A stretch of 64,000 bases of DNA from Setaria digitata (taxonomy: Eukaryota > Nematoda > Chromadorea > Rhabditida > Setariidae), in NCBI GenBank assembly GCA_003640385.1, contig RCAB01000144.1:1-64000 (forward strand). The letters run 5' to 3'. A program made the translations under genes and the position numbers. The notes under the pieces were generated by a model. That model ran no database searches. It had not been told where the DNA came from and saw only the letters and a list, made by a program, of their open reading frames with translations. This document shows positions 32,474-47,100 of the stretch, piece by piece (positions within the stretch are counted from its first letter, which is position 1; every line of letters begins with the position of its first letter).

Positions 32474-35400
32474 TTAGAGATTTACATCATTCAAAAGTTC
32501 ATCATTACTTGATGAAATATTAATAGCAGTTGATAGTTCCTCAAGATTTTTAGTATCTAGAAACGATTCGTCCTTCATCGAAATACCACGAATGGTACTA
32601 TTATTTTCATTGTTACTATCGATTTGTGATTTAAATGCCATATTTCGCTTTTCAAAATTTACTCTTAATTCATTTTCATTCATGCAGCTGCCATCATTAT
32701 TAACTGTGACGGTCGCTGAATATTTCACATCTGATGAAGCTGTAAATAAAAAAAAAGAAAAAAAAACAAAAACGAATCTGAATGATGTTAAAATATTGTA
32801 GAAACAAGAACAGATTCAACCAATGATAATTTATTATCTACCGCGCTATTGTTGTGATATGATATCACAGATAATGCTTATTTATCACTGCCTTCCTACT
32901 ATCAGATGTTGAAGCTTATAATCACTTGAAATATATTCAATTTCGACTGATAACAATGCTTGCAAATTGATCTAATGTAAATCATAAAAATCTATATCAT
33001 AAATTAATCTGTACAGAATCTCTATCAATAAAACTAAGCATTTCGATTCTAACATCCACTGGGAGATAATTTCAAAATACTGTAATCTATTGAAACCTTT
33101 AAAAGAATCACTGGAATTCTTCTTCATGCTAACATCGGTGGTGAATTCAGTTCTCATTCGAACCAAATTATACTGCCCTTTTCTTAATGCTTTCGATTGT
33201 TTCATTGAATATGAATGGTGCAACTATAATTTATTATTATTCCTTCAAAAAATGATGCATCTTTCCCGCAAAAAATTAAAAAAATTCTTTTTTCCAAAAC
33301 AAGAGAAAAAAGTTTGACCTGCCGATTAAGAAGACCGTATAAGATAAAATTTGATGCAGAATTAATATACGGTAATGCGTGTACACCGTACATGAAATAA
33401 ATGAATGATGAATTGGGCATTTGTAATTCTGGTGGTGGGAAGATTTCGAGATAAAGTAAATATAGTACTGATATCCAATATGGTGTCCTGAAATTAATCC
33501 TCATCGTAAACAAGGACAGAAAAGAGGTAATTTTAAATTTTCCTCAAGCCATACTGATTAGTAAGGACGATAAATAACTTTTTTGATTATTGAACGCATA
33601 CGATTTGTTTTGTTTGACAGATATGAATGAAACAATTAATTAAACAAAGAAATGAATTTATGAAAATAAGGCAAACATTTTTCGAAAATGGACATTTTAT
33701 CATAATTTATATCATTTGATACAGGACATAGAAGAAGGCATCTGATAAGTCGAGATTAATCAGCGTAGATATATTATGAAACAAAACGTACATAACATGA
33801 AATAACGTGCTCTACAGTTGTAATGCAACTTCGATGGGAAGACTTTTATTAATCTGACTAATTTTTCATTTCTTGCTAAAATTCTTTAGAAGCAGCTTAA
33901 GGATTGCAATTAACCTGTTGCTACTAATTAGCCTTAATTAGCATTCCTTAAGAAGTAATTATGAGAGAGAGTCCAGCACTTCTCAAATTCTCTCATTATT
34001 ATTTCCCGAGGGATTTCCAAAAAAAAAAAAAGTTGGTTCTACTCGTGTTTATCACTAAATTAGTCGGAAAAATGCACAGACCAGCAGATGAAATGAAATA
34101 AGCATAGAAGGAGTGTATAAGTTGCAATTCTTGTCACCGGAATCTTATCATCAATCGAACTTTTACGGAAAAGATAAGATTTTGTCGCTCTTCGAACCAT
34201 TCGACTTTTCTCGAACAATTTTAAAAGCATTCGAAAGTAAAAAAGTACCATCATCAATAATGGGATTAGATAAGCCTATAAAAAAGATCGTAAATTCTTC
34301 TCAAGAAAGAAAAATATTCTATTCCGCAAGGTAACTGATAATTAGCTGAAGAAAACGAAAAATATTTAATTAACTTATTCTTCGCAAAATAATAGCAAAC
34401 GTTTGCCAGTGTAATAGCTAAACTGACTTACCTCATCTCTTCACTAATCAATAAAAAGTATAGAAAAAAATTTACGAAAAAAAAGCAGGTTAAACTGAAC
34501 AATATAAATAAATTATTGTCCAAATTATCTGCACATTTGAATAAATGAAGCCTTGTCAGCTCATTTTTTTCTTTGTTGTATCTCTCGTGCAAAATTATTT
34601 CCTGTAATTTCAGTTTAATATTTAGTATGTTCGAAATTATCAAATAAAGAACAAATGCCGGTACGGTAATAGCAAACATTAATGCCAAGTATTATCCCTA
34701 TCTATGTAATTCTCATCCATTAAATACATCCTGTTCAATTTATTCGTTACTTTTCTACAACATTCATTTCTGCTATTCAATTTCATTCCTTTTTCTTTAC
34801 TTTCATTTCAGTTCACTATTTTCCCTTTCCTTCTTCTGATCCACAACTCCACATCTATCCAATTATGTTATACAATCACTGCAACCCTACCTCAATACAT
34901 ATCATCATACCATCCGTCTCGTAGCAAAATTATTTGCGCTGCATACTGTAACAGTAAGCACTCTACAGTAGCATCTGTTGCAGGTGCCATAACTCTAGTC
35001 TTACTGTACTGTCGAAAAAATCTCATTATGCAAACCAAGAAAGCATTTTATTTTCATTTCTTGCAGTCGGAAGTGATGATATTTTCCTAATTAGAAGTAG
35101 GAAATCACTAACTTTTGCTTGGGCGAAAATTACGATAGGACATAGCATAATGCATGTGATGCAAAACATTAGTGCTAGTAAGAAGTAAGCTGTCCTTGTT
35201 GTTCGTAATCCAACCTGAAGTTGCAAGTTGCAATATTATTCCCAAAGCAAACAATCAATTCTTCGATGAAACATTAAAAATATAACACTAATTCATATAA
35301 AAAAAAAGGATTAGTTGGACTGATTGGTTGCACAAATTCTTTTCCGTTCCTTTTATCGCCTCTTCGTTTTAGTTTCTACTCCATTCTTCTTCTGTCTCGA

Positions 35401-36329
35401 TAAGTTTATCTGGATCCTTTTCAATCTTTTCCATAAATTCTTACAAGCTTCTTTTTCCCAAAACATTTCCGATAATTTCCTTTTCAGTTTTTCAGTATGG
35501 CGTTATTAAATCTCAACAGTAATTATGAGTTGCATTTCGCTTGATTGCCACATGTTTCTTTAAAAAATTTTGATTGAAAACAAAATTTCTACATTTAACA
35601 TTTCAAATTATGAACTGGAAAAAGAAATTTGAAAAATTAATTTACTTTCAGTGGGTGGCAAACTCCGCAGTATCGATCGATGCTAAAACACATCAAAATG
35701 AAAGTACTAAAAATTTTTCCGCTATGTTCAAATAACCGAAATAATTTGCAAATGGCTGTTCCGAAAATCCAAAATCCTAATATCTGAAACGAATAACTGC
35801 AATATTTTAATTGGATTTTGGTTTACAAAAATTAACTGATAAAAAGTGATAAAATCTGATTACTTGGTCAGTGATTGTCATCGGTAATGGCAACATACTT
35901 ATAAAGTCAACAATACTTAATATAGATATATAAGTTAAAGTTGTATTACGCCGTGTCCTATAAATAAGCAATTACGAATAAATACTTATTTAAATTAAAC
36001 AATAAATTAGTAGGAATGTTGCGATTAAATGAAAAATCGAAGAATTAAACTAAAATAAAATTTTGCAGAAAATAGTCTACTACCGACAAATTATTTTCGC
36101 ATAATATCCTAGAATAGATATTATAGGTTATCGATTTTCCCCTTGAATCATATTTAGTCATTATAAAAAAAAAAAACCTTGGATCAATTGATCGAACATG
36201 ATATACAACAGCTAAGGTAGCAGCATTACCACAGGTGCCAAGCATAAACAAAAATGCGTAGAGCGTTGCAATAGCCATCAAACCACCGTTATTATGGTTT
36301 GAAAATGGCAAAATATAATTTATTTTCAT
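32474..36329 (-). CDS. rhodopsin-class neuropeptide G-protein-coupled receptor
   Basis: Class A peptide receptor of the plasma membrane. Nine exons in coding order: 36329-36178, 35957-35864, 35783-35646, 35214-35113, 34601-34476, 34275-34082, 33487-33319, 33223-33097, 32739-32474; 455 residues, all phases consistent. TM1 has GN at 34-35; TM2 has LSIVD with Asp 68; TM3 ends in DRY at 118-120 (SIDRYCGVCHPLK). Cys 94 and Cys 185 (FKCADN) are placed for the TM3-ECL2 disulfide. TM5 has Pro 209. TM6 has CWTPYW at 268-273, created by a splice junction. TM7 is LPYINSASNFILYGLLNRQ, with Phe instead of Pro in NPxxY. The tail of about 130 residues is Ser/Asn/Glu-rich. The ATG follows TTATAG directly, so trans-splicing is likely. 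A somatostatin/allatostatin-C-like subgroup is possible; the ligand is unknown. Confidence 0.93.
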
Positions 36330-39300
36330 CTATAATTTTCTTTTTTCACTCTTAAGTGAAAAAATTAGAAGTTCAAAATTTTATAATAAAGTACTAAAAG
36401 TTAAAAAATACAAATTAACACTATTAGGAATTTTTGAGTTTAGCAAAAACATCTAAAGGTGTAAAAATTTCGTCTGCGCTATTATTCTTTTTGCAAATTT
36501 TACTTTTCCTTTTTCCTTAAAATTCAAATTCCTAATCTATTCTAAATTTTTTTTTCTTTTCTTTTGCTTAATCTTACTTAGTATGTGGGTCAACGAACTT
36601 TTTTGTAATCGATTTCGTCAATCGTATAGTTCTCCATGAGAAATTCGAAATATTGTCGCAAAAGCTCAATGAAAAGTCGAAGATCCAATTGTAATTACAT
36701 TCTTGTTTCTGAAATTTAAAAGCATAGAGCAAAGGACTGAAGAGTTGGGATTTAAATTTTTGCAAAATATTAGATGAATGCTTAGTTCTCTATCATTATT
36801 AGTACCAACTGTCATTAAGGTTGGCTAGTTCCACTCATTGCAATACTGAACACTTCATTGTGACGTTGTCAAGTTATTTGATCAGATCAACACTTCTGTA
36901 AATCTTTACATCATTTATGTCAGAACGGAAGACGAAATGGTTGGAGAAATGATATGATGATGTTGAATAAACGTGTATCTTAGACATATGTACGTCAGAA
37001 ACTCACGTGGAGATTCACAAAAATGCTCCAACGTTGCAGCACAAAATGGTTGAAATATTCCAGCAAAAGCAATAGAAATTTCGTTAAAATTTCCATTTTG
37101 AACATAATTAAAACGAAAAATGAAAAAGTAAAAAGAGTAAGGGATAAAAAAAAAGTATATTTCGATCTCAACATCCGTACAGTGTTGTCATTCATCTTCA
37201 TTACATCGATAAAAATGCCAGCAGAATCGTTTTTTCCTTTTAAATTTATTTATTTCTCATGATGTAATTGCAAATTGCAAGGACAACAAATTTCATTTTA
37301 TTTCTCTTTAAGCAATAATAATGTGTGAAATGAATTAACTGAATTTCCTCGTCAGAACAACTGTTCTTCGATTTGTTTCTTTTGTCCAAACTAGTACGAG
37401 CATTTTCTTGGAAGGAAAAACAGATTTTCTATTTCATTGGGAAAACTTTTCAACAAATGGAAGGAAAAAAAAAGAAATATTTAAATAGGCGTGTGAAATG
37501 GAATACATTTTTATTCTGTTGTTCTCTAAAGAATTCTCAGTGCTATCAAATAACGAATTTTTTTTTTCTTTTTTTTTTTCCGTTAAACAGCAGTAATTGG
37601 AAACTACGAAACGAAAGTGACTCTGTGAAAAAAGTAAATGGCGATGAGGCAATCCGTTAAAAATAGGAAAAAGCTTATTAATAAATCGGAACAATATCGA
37701 TTTCTTCTTAATTAATATAAATTAGAACTTTTACATATTTAATAAAATTTTCTGGAAGAAAATCCAGAAATTTTAATGAATCTTACAAGAGACTAATTTT
37801 GCTTCAAGAAAAAAGCAACCAAAAAAAGCAAAATAGCTGTTGACAAACATTCTAATAATAGTTAAGCTTTGTCGTAAAATTAACTAGCAAACTTTGCCTT
37901 GACAGTGGCGTGGAATACTAAATCAAGTACTGGGTTATAGCAGCAAAATATTACGTATTACGTGTAATTTAGCAGTTGAAATTTGCAGTGATAAAGCGAA
38001 TATTCAGAATGATAAGTGGACGGAAAAGTTTTGTTAGTCTTAAAATTAAGATACTCGGGAAACACGTTAATTTTCTTGTGCCGAGCAAACGAAAATTCCC
38101 CCAAATATTATCAATGATCATTGATGCTTGTTAAATATGAGTCTTTTTGAAGTATTTTTTTTATCACTATTTTGACGAATCATGGATGATTACGAGAATA
38201 AACAATCTGAACATTGCAAAAAAATAACACTTCGTAATTAGTAAAATCAGTACTATTAATTAAGGATAAAATCCGTCAGTTTATCAAAAAATGGAAAGTG
38301 AAAAAAGGCAAAATAAAATGAACGAAATGAAACTTTTACACATTCGTATTTGCATTAATTGAGGTACAATTAGTATAACAGAACTTCTATGAATTTGAAA
38401 AAAGCGAACCAATGTTTGTGCATAAAACTCACTTGTTTTTTTTTTTTTTTTTTGCGTAAATTAATTGAATTTACCAGGACTAATTACATCATACGATTGT
38501 TTCCTCCATAAAATTTCGATCCAGGCGTAGCACTTTTTCCACATACGGAAATTTGGCAATTAGGAAAATGTGAAAACAAAGTAAAAGCGAAAATTCAAAT
38601 AGTCAGCATCAATAATTGGTGTCAGAACTGCAAACGATATTTGGGGACAACAATTATTTTCAATGGAATTTTCTTACACAATATATTTACTTTTATTTTT
38701 TCGAATTATAAAATCATTGAGCTTTTGTTTTGTTTTGTTTTTTGTTTTTTTTTTTTTAATTTTGTATCACATACCTAAAGCTTTAATACATTAAGAAATG
38801 ATAATGTTAGTATCATCCAGGTTTTGAACTAAAGAATGAAATGAATTTCTTATTAAATGATTATTAAAAGAATGAAAATGAAAATTTGCCACAAAAATTT
38901 TTCACCAAACATCAAAATATAACGCTACACTAAAACAAATCATTAGTACAATAAAGGAAAGAAAAAATTTTCAATAGGTTTTTTTTTTTTTTTCACATCA
39001 GTGAATTTCAATGTTATATTGAAATGTTTGAAATTTTCTTGCATCAGTTAAAATGAGGACTAGATGAGACATATTAAAATATCTGATGAAAGAAATTTCG
39101 ACATTTACTTTTATTTGTGGCATTTTGCAAACGAAGTGTGTTGGGCATGGTTATTTTACTAAAATTGATATTTTTAACAAAGAATAAAAAAAAGAAGGAA
39201 AATTAATGTAGTAAGAAATAAGTCATTCTCGAGAAATTTATTATAGCGTGATTGGACTAGTCTTTGCCAGATTTCAGGAAGTAAATTAATCAAGGCAGAT

Positions 39301-42300
39301 CAACCTGAACCACTCTACAATTAGAGTTTGAATAGAACAAACTAATATGCTTTCTTTTTTACGTTTCATAGTGTAATCAATTTAAAAAATTCTTACAAAA
39401 TCTTTAGAAAAGCCCGAGAAATAAGTGATCAGCTACTTTGGATTTAATTGCTTCCGCTTTCTTTTGTAGTTTTTGTCAATTTACAGATTGCAAAATTCTA
39501 TTAGTCATTCTATGAGATTTCAGGAATCTTAGAGAAATTATTGGTCACTTAAATCGTCAAATTAAATAGAAGCTTAGAGTCTTAAAAATATTCATAACGA
39601 TCAATGGATAGTAGTCATTAATATATTATAAGGATTCAGGATTGTTATAGCTAGATTAATTATACTATTATAATTGAAATGATAAATAAATGGTTAAAAT
39701 TATCGAACAAATTAGTGAGCAGTTGTCATCATTGTAATCAGTAGGCGGTTATCATTATCATAATTGATATAACTAATAGACAGAGACCATTATCATAATA
39801 ACATGTAAAATTTTAATGATGCTTCGGAAGCATATCAAAATGACACAATCAATTTAGGAAAAGGGAATAAAAAAAAGAAAAATATGATGTTGACATGAAG
39901 CATTTGCTTTTTCTAAAAACAAATTAAAAGTGAAATGAAATTCACTGAAATGGTCCGCAAAATTTGCTATTTTTATTTTTATTATTATTTTGAATTAAAC
40001 TTTTCCAATATTACTTTGCTGCAATAGCAACATATTTTTCATTCACTCTCATGAGAAACAAAGTGAGAATAAATTGTTATTTTTAAGGAGAGGGAAGATA
40101 AGATAAAAATGTAAAAAGTGCAGAATTTCTAATTTTACTAGCTGATTAAAAGTATAAAGAAGTGAAAACTGATTTTTATTCGTCTTTTGAACAAGAAAAA
40201 ATTGCAATTGATTGAGAATAGAAAGTTTGCATTTTCTAAAAAAAAAAAAAACGGAAAAATACCCAGTACTTATGATTAGAAGTATTCGGGAAGTTTTGGA
40301 GAAGGAAATTTACTGGATTGGAAGGCCTCGAATGTGTCAACTAGATAGGAAATTCATTTCATAGGCTAATCGTTGCTATTTACTTGAGTTACTCTAGTTT
40401 ATACATTTAGATTGTGTGCTAGATGATTACAACAACAACAAAAATGAATCGTTTTTAACGATAAAATCATATTAGAGAAACCATTAACTTTTTGCAAATT
40501 AATAGTAATCAAGAAAAGTGAAGCAAATTGAGATCAACAATAGTAATAATAATGATAACAATTCTTATAAATAACAACACAAATAATGATAGCAATTACT
40601 ATAAATGATAATAACAAAATAATACGAGTGATATTCTAAGATTCGACTATGAAATGGAAAAAGTGAAAAGAAAAGCCATCAACATCTCCTTTTAAAATTA
40701 TCCAAGCTTTTTGTTTCTTCTTGGAAGTGAATGAAAGAAAAAATTGAGTAAAAATATGTTTTGAACATTTTTGAATTTCTTAAAAAATAATTAATGAAAT
40801 TACTTGCATTAAATTTACTATTGAAATTGAAAACCTATTCGAAATTAACGTCAGATTGTTTTCTAAATAAAATAAATTTATTAATTACCAACGAATGAAA
40901 TGAATTTTATAGAGAAAAATTTCAATTTATTGGAAAGTAATCTTACGACAATATTTTTCTTTTTCTTTTTTCTATTTTTTTTCTTTTTTTTTAGAATTAT
41001 TTTGTAAAGGAACAAAATGAAAGGTTATAATAAACGCAAAATTCTATCAAAAGTGTGAAACAATGCCTCCTTTCATATTACAGTAGCTTCTTCCACATTT
41101 GAAATACTTTTTAATTTCTATTAATTAATAATAGCACAAATGATGATGACAAAGAAAGTTTTGGAAAAAAGCGAAGATGAGAAAGAGAAAAAGTGTGAAG
41201 GGAAGTGTAAGAAGAGAAAGGGAGGAAACAACTTCTGTGATGTATACTTCCATCATATGCAATTTTAATTTAAAATTAATCAATGAAACTCTCAAAAATT
41301 TATTGAATAAATTATTCTTCTTTTGCTCCATTTACTCAAATTTTAATATTTCTAGTTTTTTTTTCCCCCCGACTCTATTTTGCCTTCTAATATATTGTAA
41401 TGCAAAATGTTCAAATTTAAAATTTCATTTAAAATAAGAGAGATGCACTTCGAAAAACTAAATAGTGCTATAATGATGGAAAATTTTCCATCATTGATAA
41501 ACTGATAAGAATAATATGATATGTTGATAAGATTTAATAAAATGATTTGATTTGAATAAGTTGAAATTTCCATAACGTTGAATCATTCAGTAATTAACCC
41601 TTAAAAAATTTGTCTCTTTCATCGCTGTTAGAAAATTTCTCATTATGACACTTTAAATAGCAGAATAAATTAAGATAAATTAGATAAGAAATTTTGAAAA
41701 TATTTATTGAAAGCAGACAGAGAAACTTCCGCTTCTATTAGATATAAATTTTTCATATAAGGGAAATGGGAAAATTTGCAAAAAAAAATTAAATCAATGC
41801 AAAGAAATTTTAAAAAAGTAGCAGTTTTTTTTTTTTGTTGTTCATGCATAATATAATAAAATGATGCGAATGATGACAGGAAATTGAAATGAATAGATTT
41901 TAAGGAAAGAAGAAATTGAGAAAGAAATTAGATGTTACTTAAATGAAACTAACAGCTTTTTGATAGCAACCAATAATTAACTTCATTCAGACAAGTCGTT
42001 CAAATTAAAATTCGAATAATTTTTCTTTTTCTTTTTCCGTAATTTAAGTCATTTCTAAGAAGCTCCGTAGAAAAAGTAAGCTATTTTAATAAAAAACAAA
42101 AATACAAATAAAGCAAAAATTATTTCTTTTCAAGTTTTAATTATAATATTAAAAGTTCTTTTTTTTTTTACATTATTAAGTCCTTAAACAGTGGTAGAAA
42201 ATAAGCTAAATTTTTGCTAGAACAATTTTTATACTAAAACTTGTGAATAAAAAAAATTAAAATTCACTCATTTTACTGCGTTATCATTCATTTATTGGTG

Positions 42301-43973
42301 TTTTAAAACAGAAGACTGTTAATTTATTAATGAAATTAATGAGGCAGTAAAAATTACGAACTAAATTAAGTCTGTAGTTTAAATTTTTTAAGGAAAATGA
42401 TCGTAATGGAAAAAATTTCAGGATCTATTTGCTTCTTAAATATGATAAATTCATCTTATAGCCACAGGAGTTCAATGTCAAGATTACAGCAAGTAATTAA
42501 TTGATTTACTTTTGCTTAATTGATTTATGAACTTTCTGATAGCTTTTTACTTTTTTCTTGATAATTATGCTACTAAAAAGTAATTTATTTAAAAAAATAC
42601 TTGAATTTTTATTCTATTACACTGATCACTTTTATGAAATTTTCCACCGGCAAAGGCGTCGTAAAAAAATTTCCGTTTTCCGCTATTTAAATATGCCGAA
42701 AAAAATTGAAAACGTATAATTTTTTTTAAATTTTTTAATTAAATAGCATTGAGACAAATATTTCGTTAAAAAAAAGATGGAAAAAAAAAGCTTTATTTTT
42801 TCATTTACGTTTTCTTTTTTTCTTTTTAAATTAAAAAAGCACAGTAGTTTGAGCAACATGAATTTTGTATACATATATTACTTAAAACGAAAACTAAGAA
42901 GAAGAATTTTGGTGAACAAACAAGACTGGGCTGAGTTTCTTTGGCTCTTTTCAAAAACAAAAATATTTATTAAACAAATATTACAGAGAAAAAAGAATTT
43001 TTTCTCTCAAACATTATTGAAGCTTAAATAAAAACTATTTCAACAAAACAAAGCTTCATGGGCTTTTTTTTTTGCTTATTTATAATTATCAAAAGGCTAG
43101 CCTTTCTAGAACATTAAAATTAAAAAATGATAGAAATTGAACGAATAATCTGAAAATGAATGAGAAAGTATTACATACTTTTGCGATATGTACACTGTTA
43201 TTTTTGCTCGATGTATAAATGCATAAAAATTAAGTTTAAATTTAGTCTAATTTTTATTAAAGATGATGTTAGACTGTTTTATATGTAATTCTAAATTAAT
43301 TTCACATTACATGACTAAGTTCAAGTTCAAGTTAGAAGAAACTGATTGGAGCTATCACAATTCCTATTTAGAACTGAACAGATCATATTAAGAAAATTGA
43401 TAATAAGCGGACTCTCATTGCGGAGCTAACCAAATCTCATTATGAGAAGTGATAAGATTTTATCGTGTGCTATCTGATGAGACATTGATAAAGTGATAGA
43501 AGAGCAAAAAAAATAGTTGAAAAAAGATTTTTCACTGTAATTTGAGAAAATTTTCTACTTTAATAATATTTCACATTACAGGAGCTGATAAAAAAGTTTG
43601 GAAAACTATGTTCAGCTAATTTTGGTTTCTTTTAAAAACCAAAGAATATTTTTATCTAGTTTAAAATTTTCAAAATCTAATTAAAGAGATAAATTTAGTG
43701 CTAATTTAATAAATAATATTTGCAAATGCACTATTAAGAAACAATATTATTTCACTTTCCAACTTTTTTACTAAATCAAAAAACTGTCCAATTAAGATTT
43801 AAATAGTGACAAGAACTGCTTGCTTTTTCCAACATTTTTGTATTTTATTAGTTCTCATTTAAATTCATTTTATCATAATGCTTATTCATCGTTTAAGTAA
43901 GGCATCTGCTGATCTCATAAATTAATTATAGTTTATAATTAACAAATTTCAAGAAGGACAAAGTTTTCTTTAA
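36330..43973. other. long gene-poor stretch
   Basis: Read on both strands; no recognisable protein or RNA gene. Open frames here are short and compositionally biased. A 42-codon frame at about 38009 (MISGRKSFVSLKIKILGKHV) is the only one that reads like protein. A minus-strand ORF at 36574-36765 lies upstream of the peptide receptor and has no splice link to it. Confidence 0.5.
41472..41495. repeat. perfect 24-bp palindrome
   Basis: AATGATGGAAAA is followed directly by its reverse complement. It has no loop and no neighbouring gene. Confidence 0.85.
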
Positions 43974-44177
43974 TTGCAAATTTTAAATGATAAAATAAAA
44001 GAACAATACAGCTTGTTTAAAGCGTTATCGGAAATAAAACCAGTGTGGGAAGAAATTGCAATTGATTTCTTTTACGGACACAAACTTTCATATTTTATTT
44101 TAAATGAACCATTTAAAAATTCATTGCTACAAATTCCATTATTTAATAAATGTGGATTGGAAAAAGGAGGAAATTAA
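43974..44177 (+). other. unassigned open frame, 67 codons
   Basis: It contains YSLFKALSEIKPVWEEIA, which looks amphipathic and protein-like, but there are no clear splice borders or family. It may be a relic exon. Confidence 0.2.
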
Positions 44178-47100
44178 ATACATTGTATGCATTTGATATG
44201 AGGAACGAGAAAAGGCAGAAAAGATATTTGTCAGAACAGGAGAGAAATCGTCATTATTTAGTGGGAAAAAATATGTTAAAATAAGATAATTACTAATCTA
44301 ATTTATTTGCTTATTTAATGCTATTCACTTCGACGAATTAGTTAATTAATATCATCTTCTTGAGACAATATTTAAATAATAAAGTTGACACAATGTTACT
44401 CGCTCAAGGGATTGTTTAATAATGTCAGCAACATAAAAAAAGAATTCATTCCAGTTGTCTTGAAATTAGTGATAGCGAACATTCGCTACCGTGAATAAAT
44501 GTTACAAGATTTTTCGTTTTTCCGTTTTTTTTTTCCTTAAAATGGTTAAAATTCATAAGGAATTAAGGTGAACCGCTGGTATGAACTAAAATGCTAAAAT
44601 AAAATGGTATGAATGCCATGAACGAATTAAAATGCCATTGCTTTAGTTCAGTGATTAATTTTTCTCCAGCTAAAGCAGATGGATTTGTTAATTATTAAAA
44701 AAAAGAATTATTGATGAGGTAGTGTAAATTAAAGGCTATTAATAAGCTTAGAAAGTGAAATACAAAAATATTTTATCGCATAATTAAGGAAGAAATCGTT
44801 TTAAAAATTCAATGCATTTATGGTTGGCATAATTTTATCTTCTAATTAACGTAACTTAGATAATTTTCCCATGCATTTGTAAATTAGCAAGCATGAATAC
44901 ATTTTTGATGTTAGGAAATTTTTTCACAGCAGCATTGTTCAAATTCTCTGATTCAGTTACAACTAGCTAACAAAAAGGTAATTTAGTTCAAGTGTATAGC
45001 AAAAGTATAAATTTTCTCTCGAGTTATTAATTTTATCAGTTCAAAAACTTTAAGGGAAAAATTTGAGAAAAAAAAATGAAAATAAACTGAAGAAAAATTT
45101 CACAAAATTTCGAATATTCAAGGCAAAACTTTTTTAATTAATCCATTTTAATCTTCAGTAATTACACTTCTCACTGTAATTTTTCTTAAGATTTTAAATT
45201 CTAATAATTATGAAAATTTTCCTACTGATAGTGAATTTGAATATGTCTTCTCATTTATTATTCGTTAACAATCTTTGTCCTTTTTTTTCGCTTCTTTTTC
45301 TTCTTTCTTTTTACTTATTCGAGATATTACGTTGGATATTACTATTATTATTATATTATTCGCGATACTACTGAAAAATTTGGCTTCAAGTAAACAAAAA
45401 AAAAGAGGATGCTAAGGTAAATCAGTAACTTTTCAAAGTGTATATTCTTTGATATCATAATAATACAATCACTGATATCATAATAAGAGACAGATTTGAC
45501 AGAATTCATGAATTATGAAATCTGCTGATGGGGAATAGTGCCTGATAGATAGATAGTTCGGAGAATTGCTTAACCATTTCAAACTTATCAGCATTTTTTG
45601 CTGGTTGACATGTAAACAGCTGCTCGCCATTTCAAGTTTATCAGCAGTTGATTGATTAAATTAACTTATCAAAAGGAAGTGAAAAAATTCAGAGCAACAG
45701 CGGATATTACTGCAACGAAATGATGGAGACATATTGTATGTAGAAAGTAGCATCGCTAACGAGTGGGAGTTAATTAGTCAGTTATTCTTCAGTATTTCAA
45801 AATATTAGACTAACGACCTTCGCTTAAGCCATGTATGCATTTTTTTCTTTCTTAAAATATCGAGTAAAGTTCAAATTTAAATGGACAAAACTGCTACCTC
45901 AGATCGATATTAGCTAATATTATTCCAGTTAAGAGTATTTAAAAGTAGTCAAATTAAATAGTTTTCATTTCATACATGCTTATTTCAACGAAAACATTGT
46001 TATTTTGATGATTTGTACTATTAATTATAATAGAATCGTAGTTTCTTTCCATTTAATTAGGGCTTTTTTATTACAAAGAGCTAAAAACAGTAATTTATTT
46101 CGAATTTGACCTGAATCTTCTAGCAATTAGTTTGCTTCACTTGTTTGGACTATTTGGCTAAGTGAAATTATTCTGCCTGATTAATTCCAAAAGAATAAAA
46201 ACAGCTATATGAATCAGAAGGTGGTTTTTTGAAACAAAAGGAAGTATAACAACTAATTTGTGCATACATTAAGTATTGACATCTCAATGCTAATCGCTTA
46301 AAATAATACCAAAGACAAAGTAATTGCAATTTAGAGTAATAGCATTTGTTATATATAAGACAATGTTATGCTGGCAGCCAACTTCTAACTGTTAGGCATA
46401 ATTTAAATCAGTTAATTAACTGATAATTAGGTCAAGGCAGTAGCATATATCTGCATATGTTGATATCTTATCAGGTTACATATGACGTATTTGAACTAGA
46501 ATAAAAACAATTAAAGATTAAAAGCCATCCGTCATGATAAATTATTATCAGTTACTTTTGTCCCTCTGTAACAGTATCAAATTTTTTAAACGATTATCAG
46601 AGAAGTTGCATGTAAATTTGAAAATAAAGAAGAAAATAATTCAACTGTTTCTTTTCATTTGCAGTCAAAAAATAGGCCATCTACATTATCAAAAACTGGC
46701 TACCAGTATTATGAAGAACTAATTATTAATACTGTGGAGAATATTTATTAAGAGTATCAGAGAGAGATTATCGCTATTATGACAAAGAAGAATAGATCTC
46801 AATGATTATCAAGATAAGCTACCTATACTTGCCATGTACAGATTAATAAGATCATTGAACAGAGCGAATTTCAAGTTTATCAGAAACTTCTTGCTGAAAT
46901 TATAACGAACATGTGATTTGAATTAATAAGTATAGATATTACATATGATGCTAATTAGCATAATTACCCAGAATGATATCGGATACTGTCTCGTATTGTT
47001 TTCTTTTCATTTTGGGAAAATTTAACACTTCACAATATCAATACAAACAAATCAGTAAATAAGAAATGAAATAATGATATTACTTCGTGTATTACTCGCT

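Noticed and set aside
34428..34688. 86-codon minus-strand ORF as a single receptor exon ending at GAG|GTAAGT
   Set aside because: Only 34601-34476 fits the receptor in phase; the flanking parts of the frame have no acceptor or lead to a phase clash.
37373..37694. 95- and 86-codon ORFs on opposite strands
   Set aside because: Both are dominated by Lys/Phe homopolymer from A/T tracts and lack splice context.
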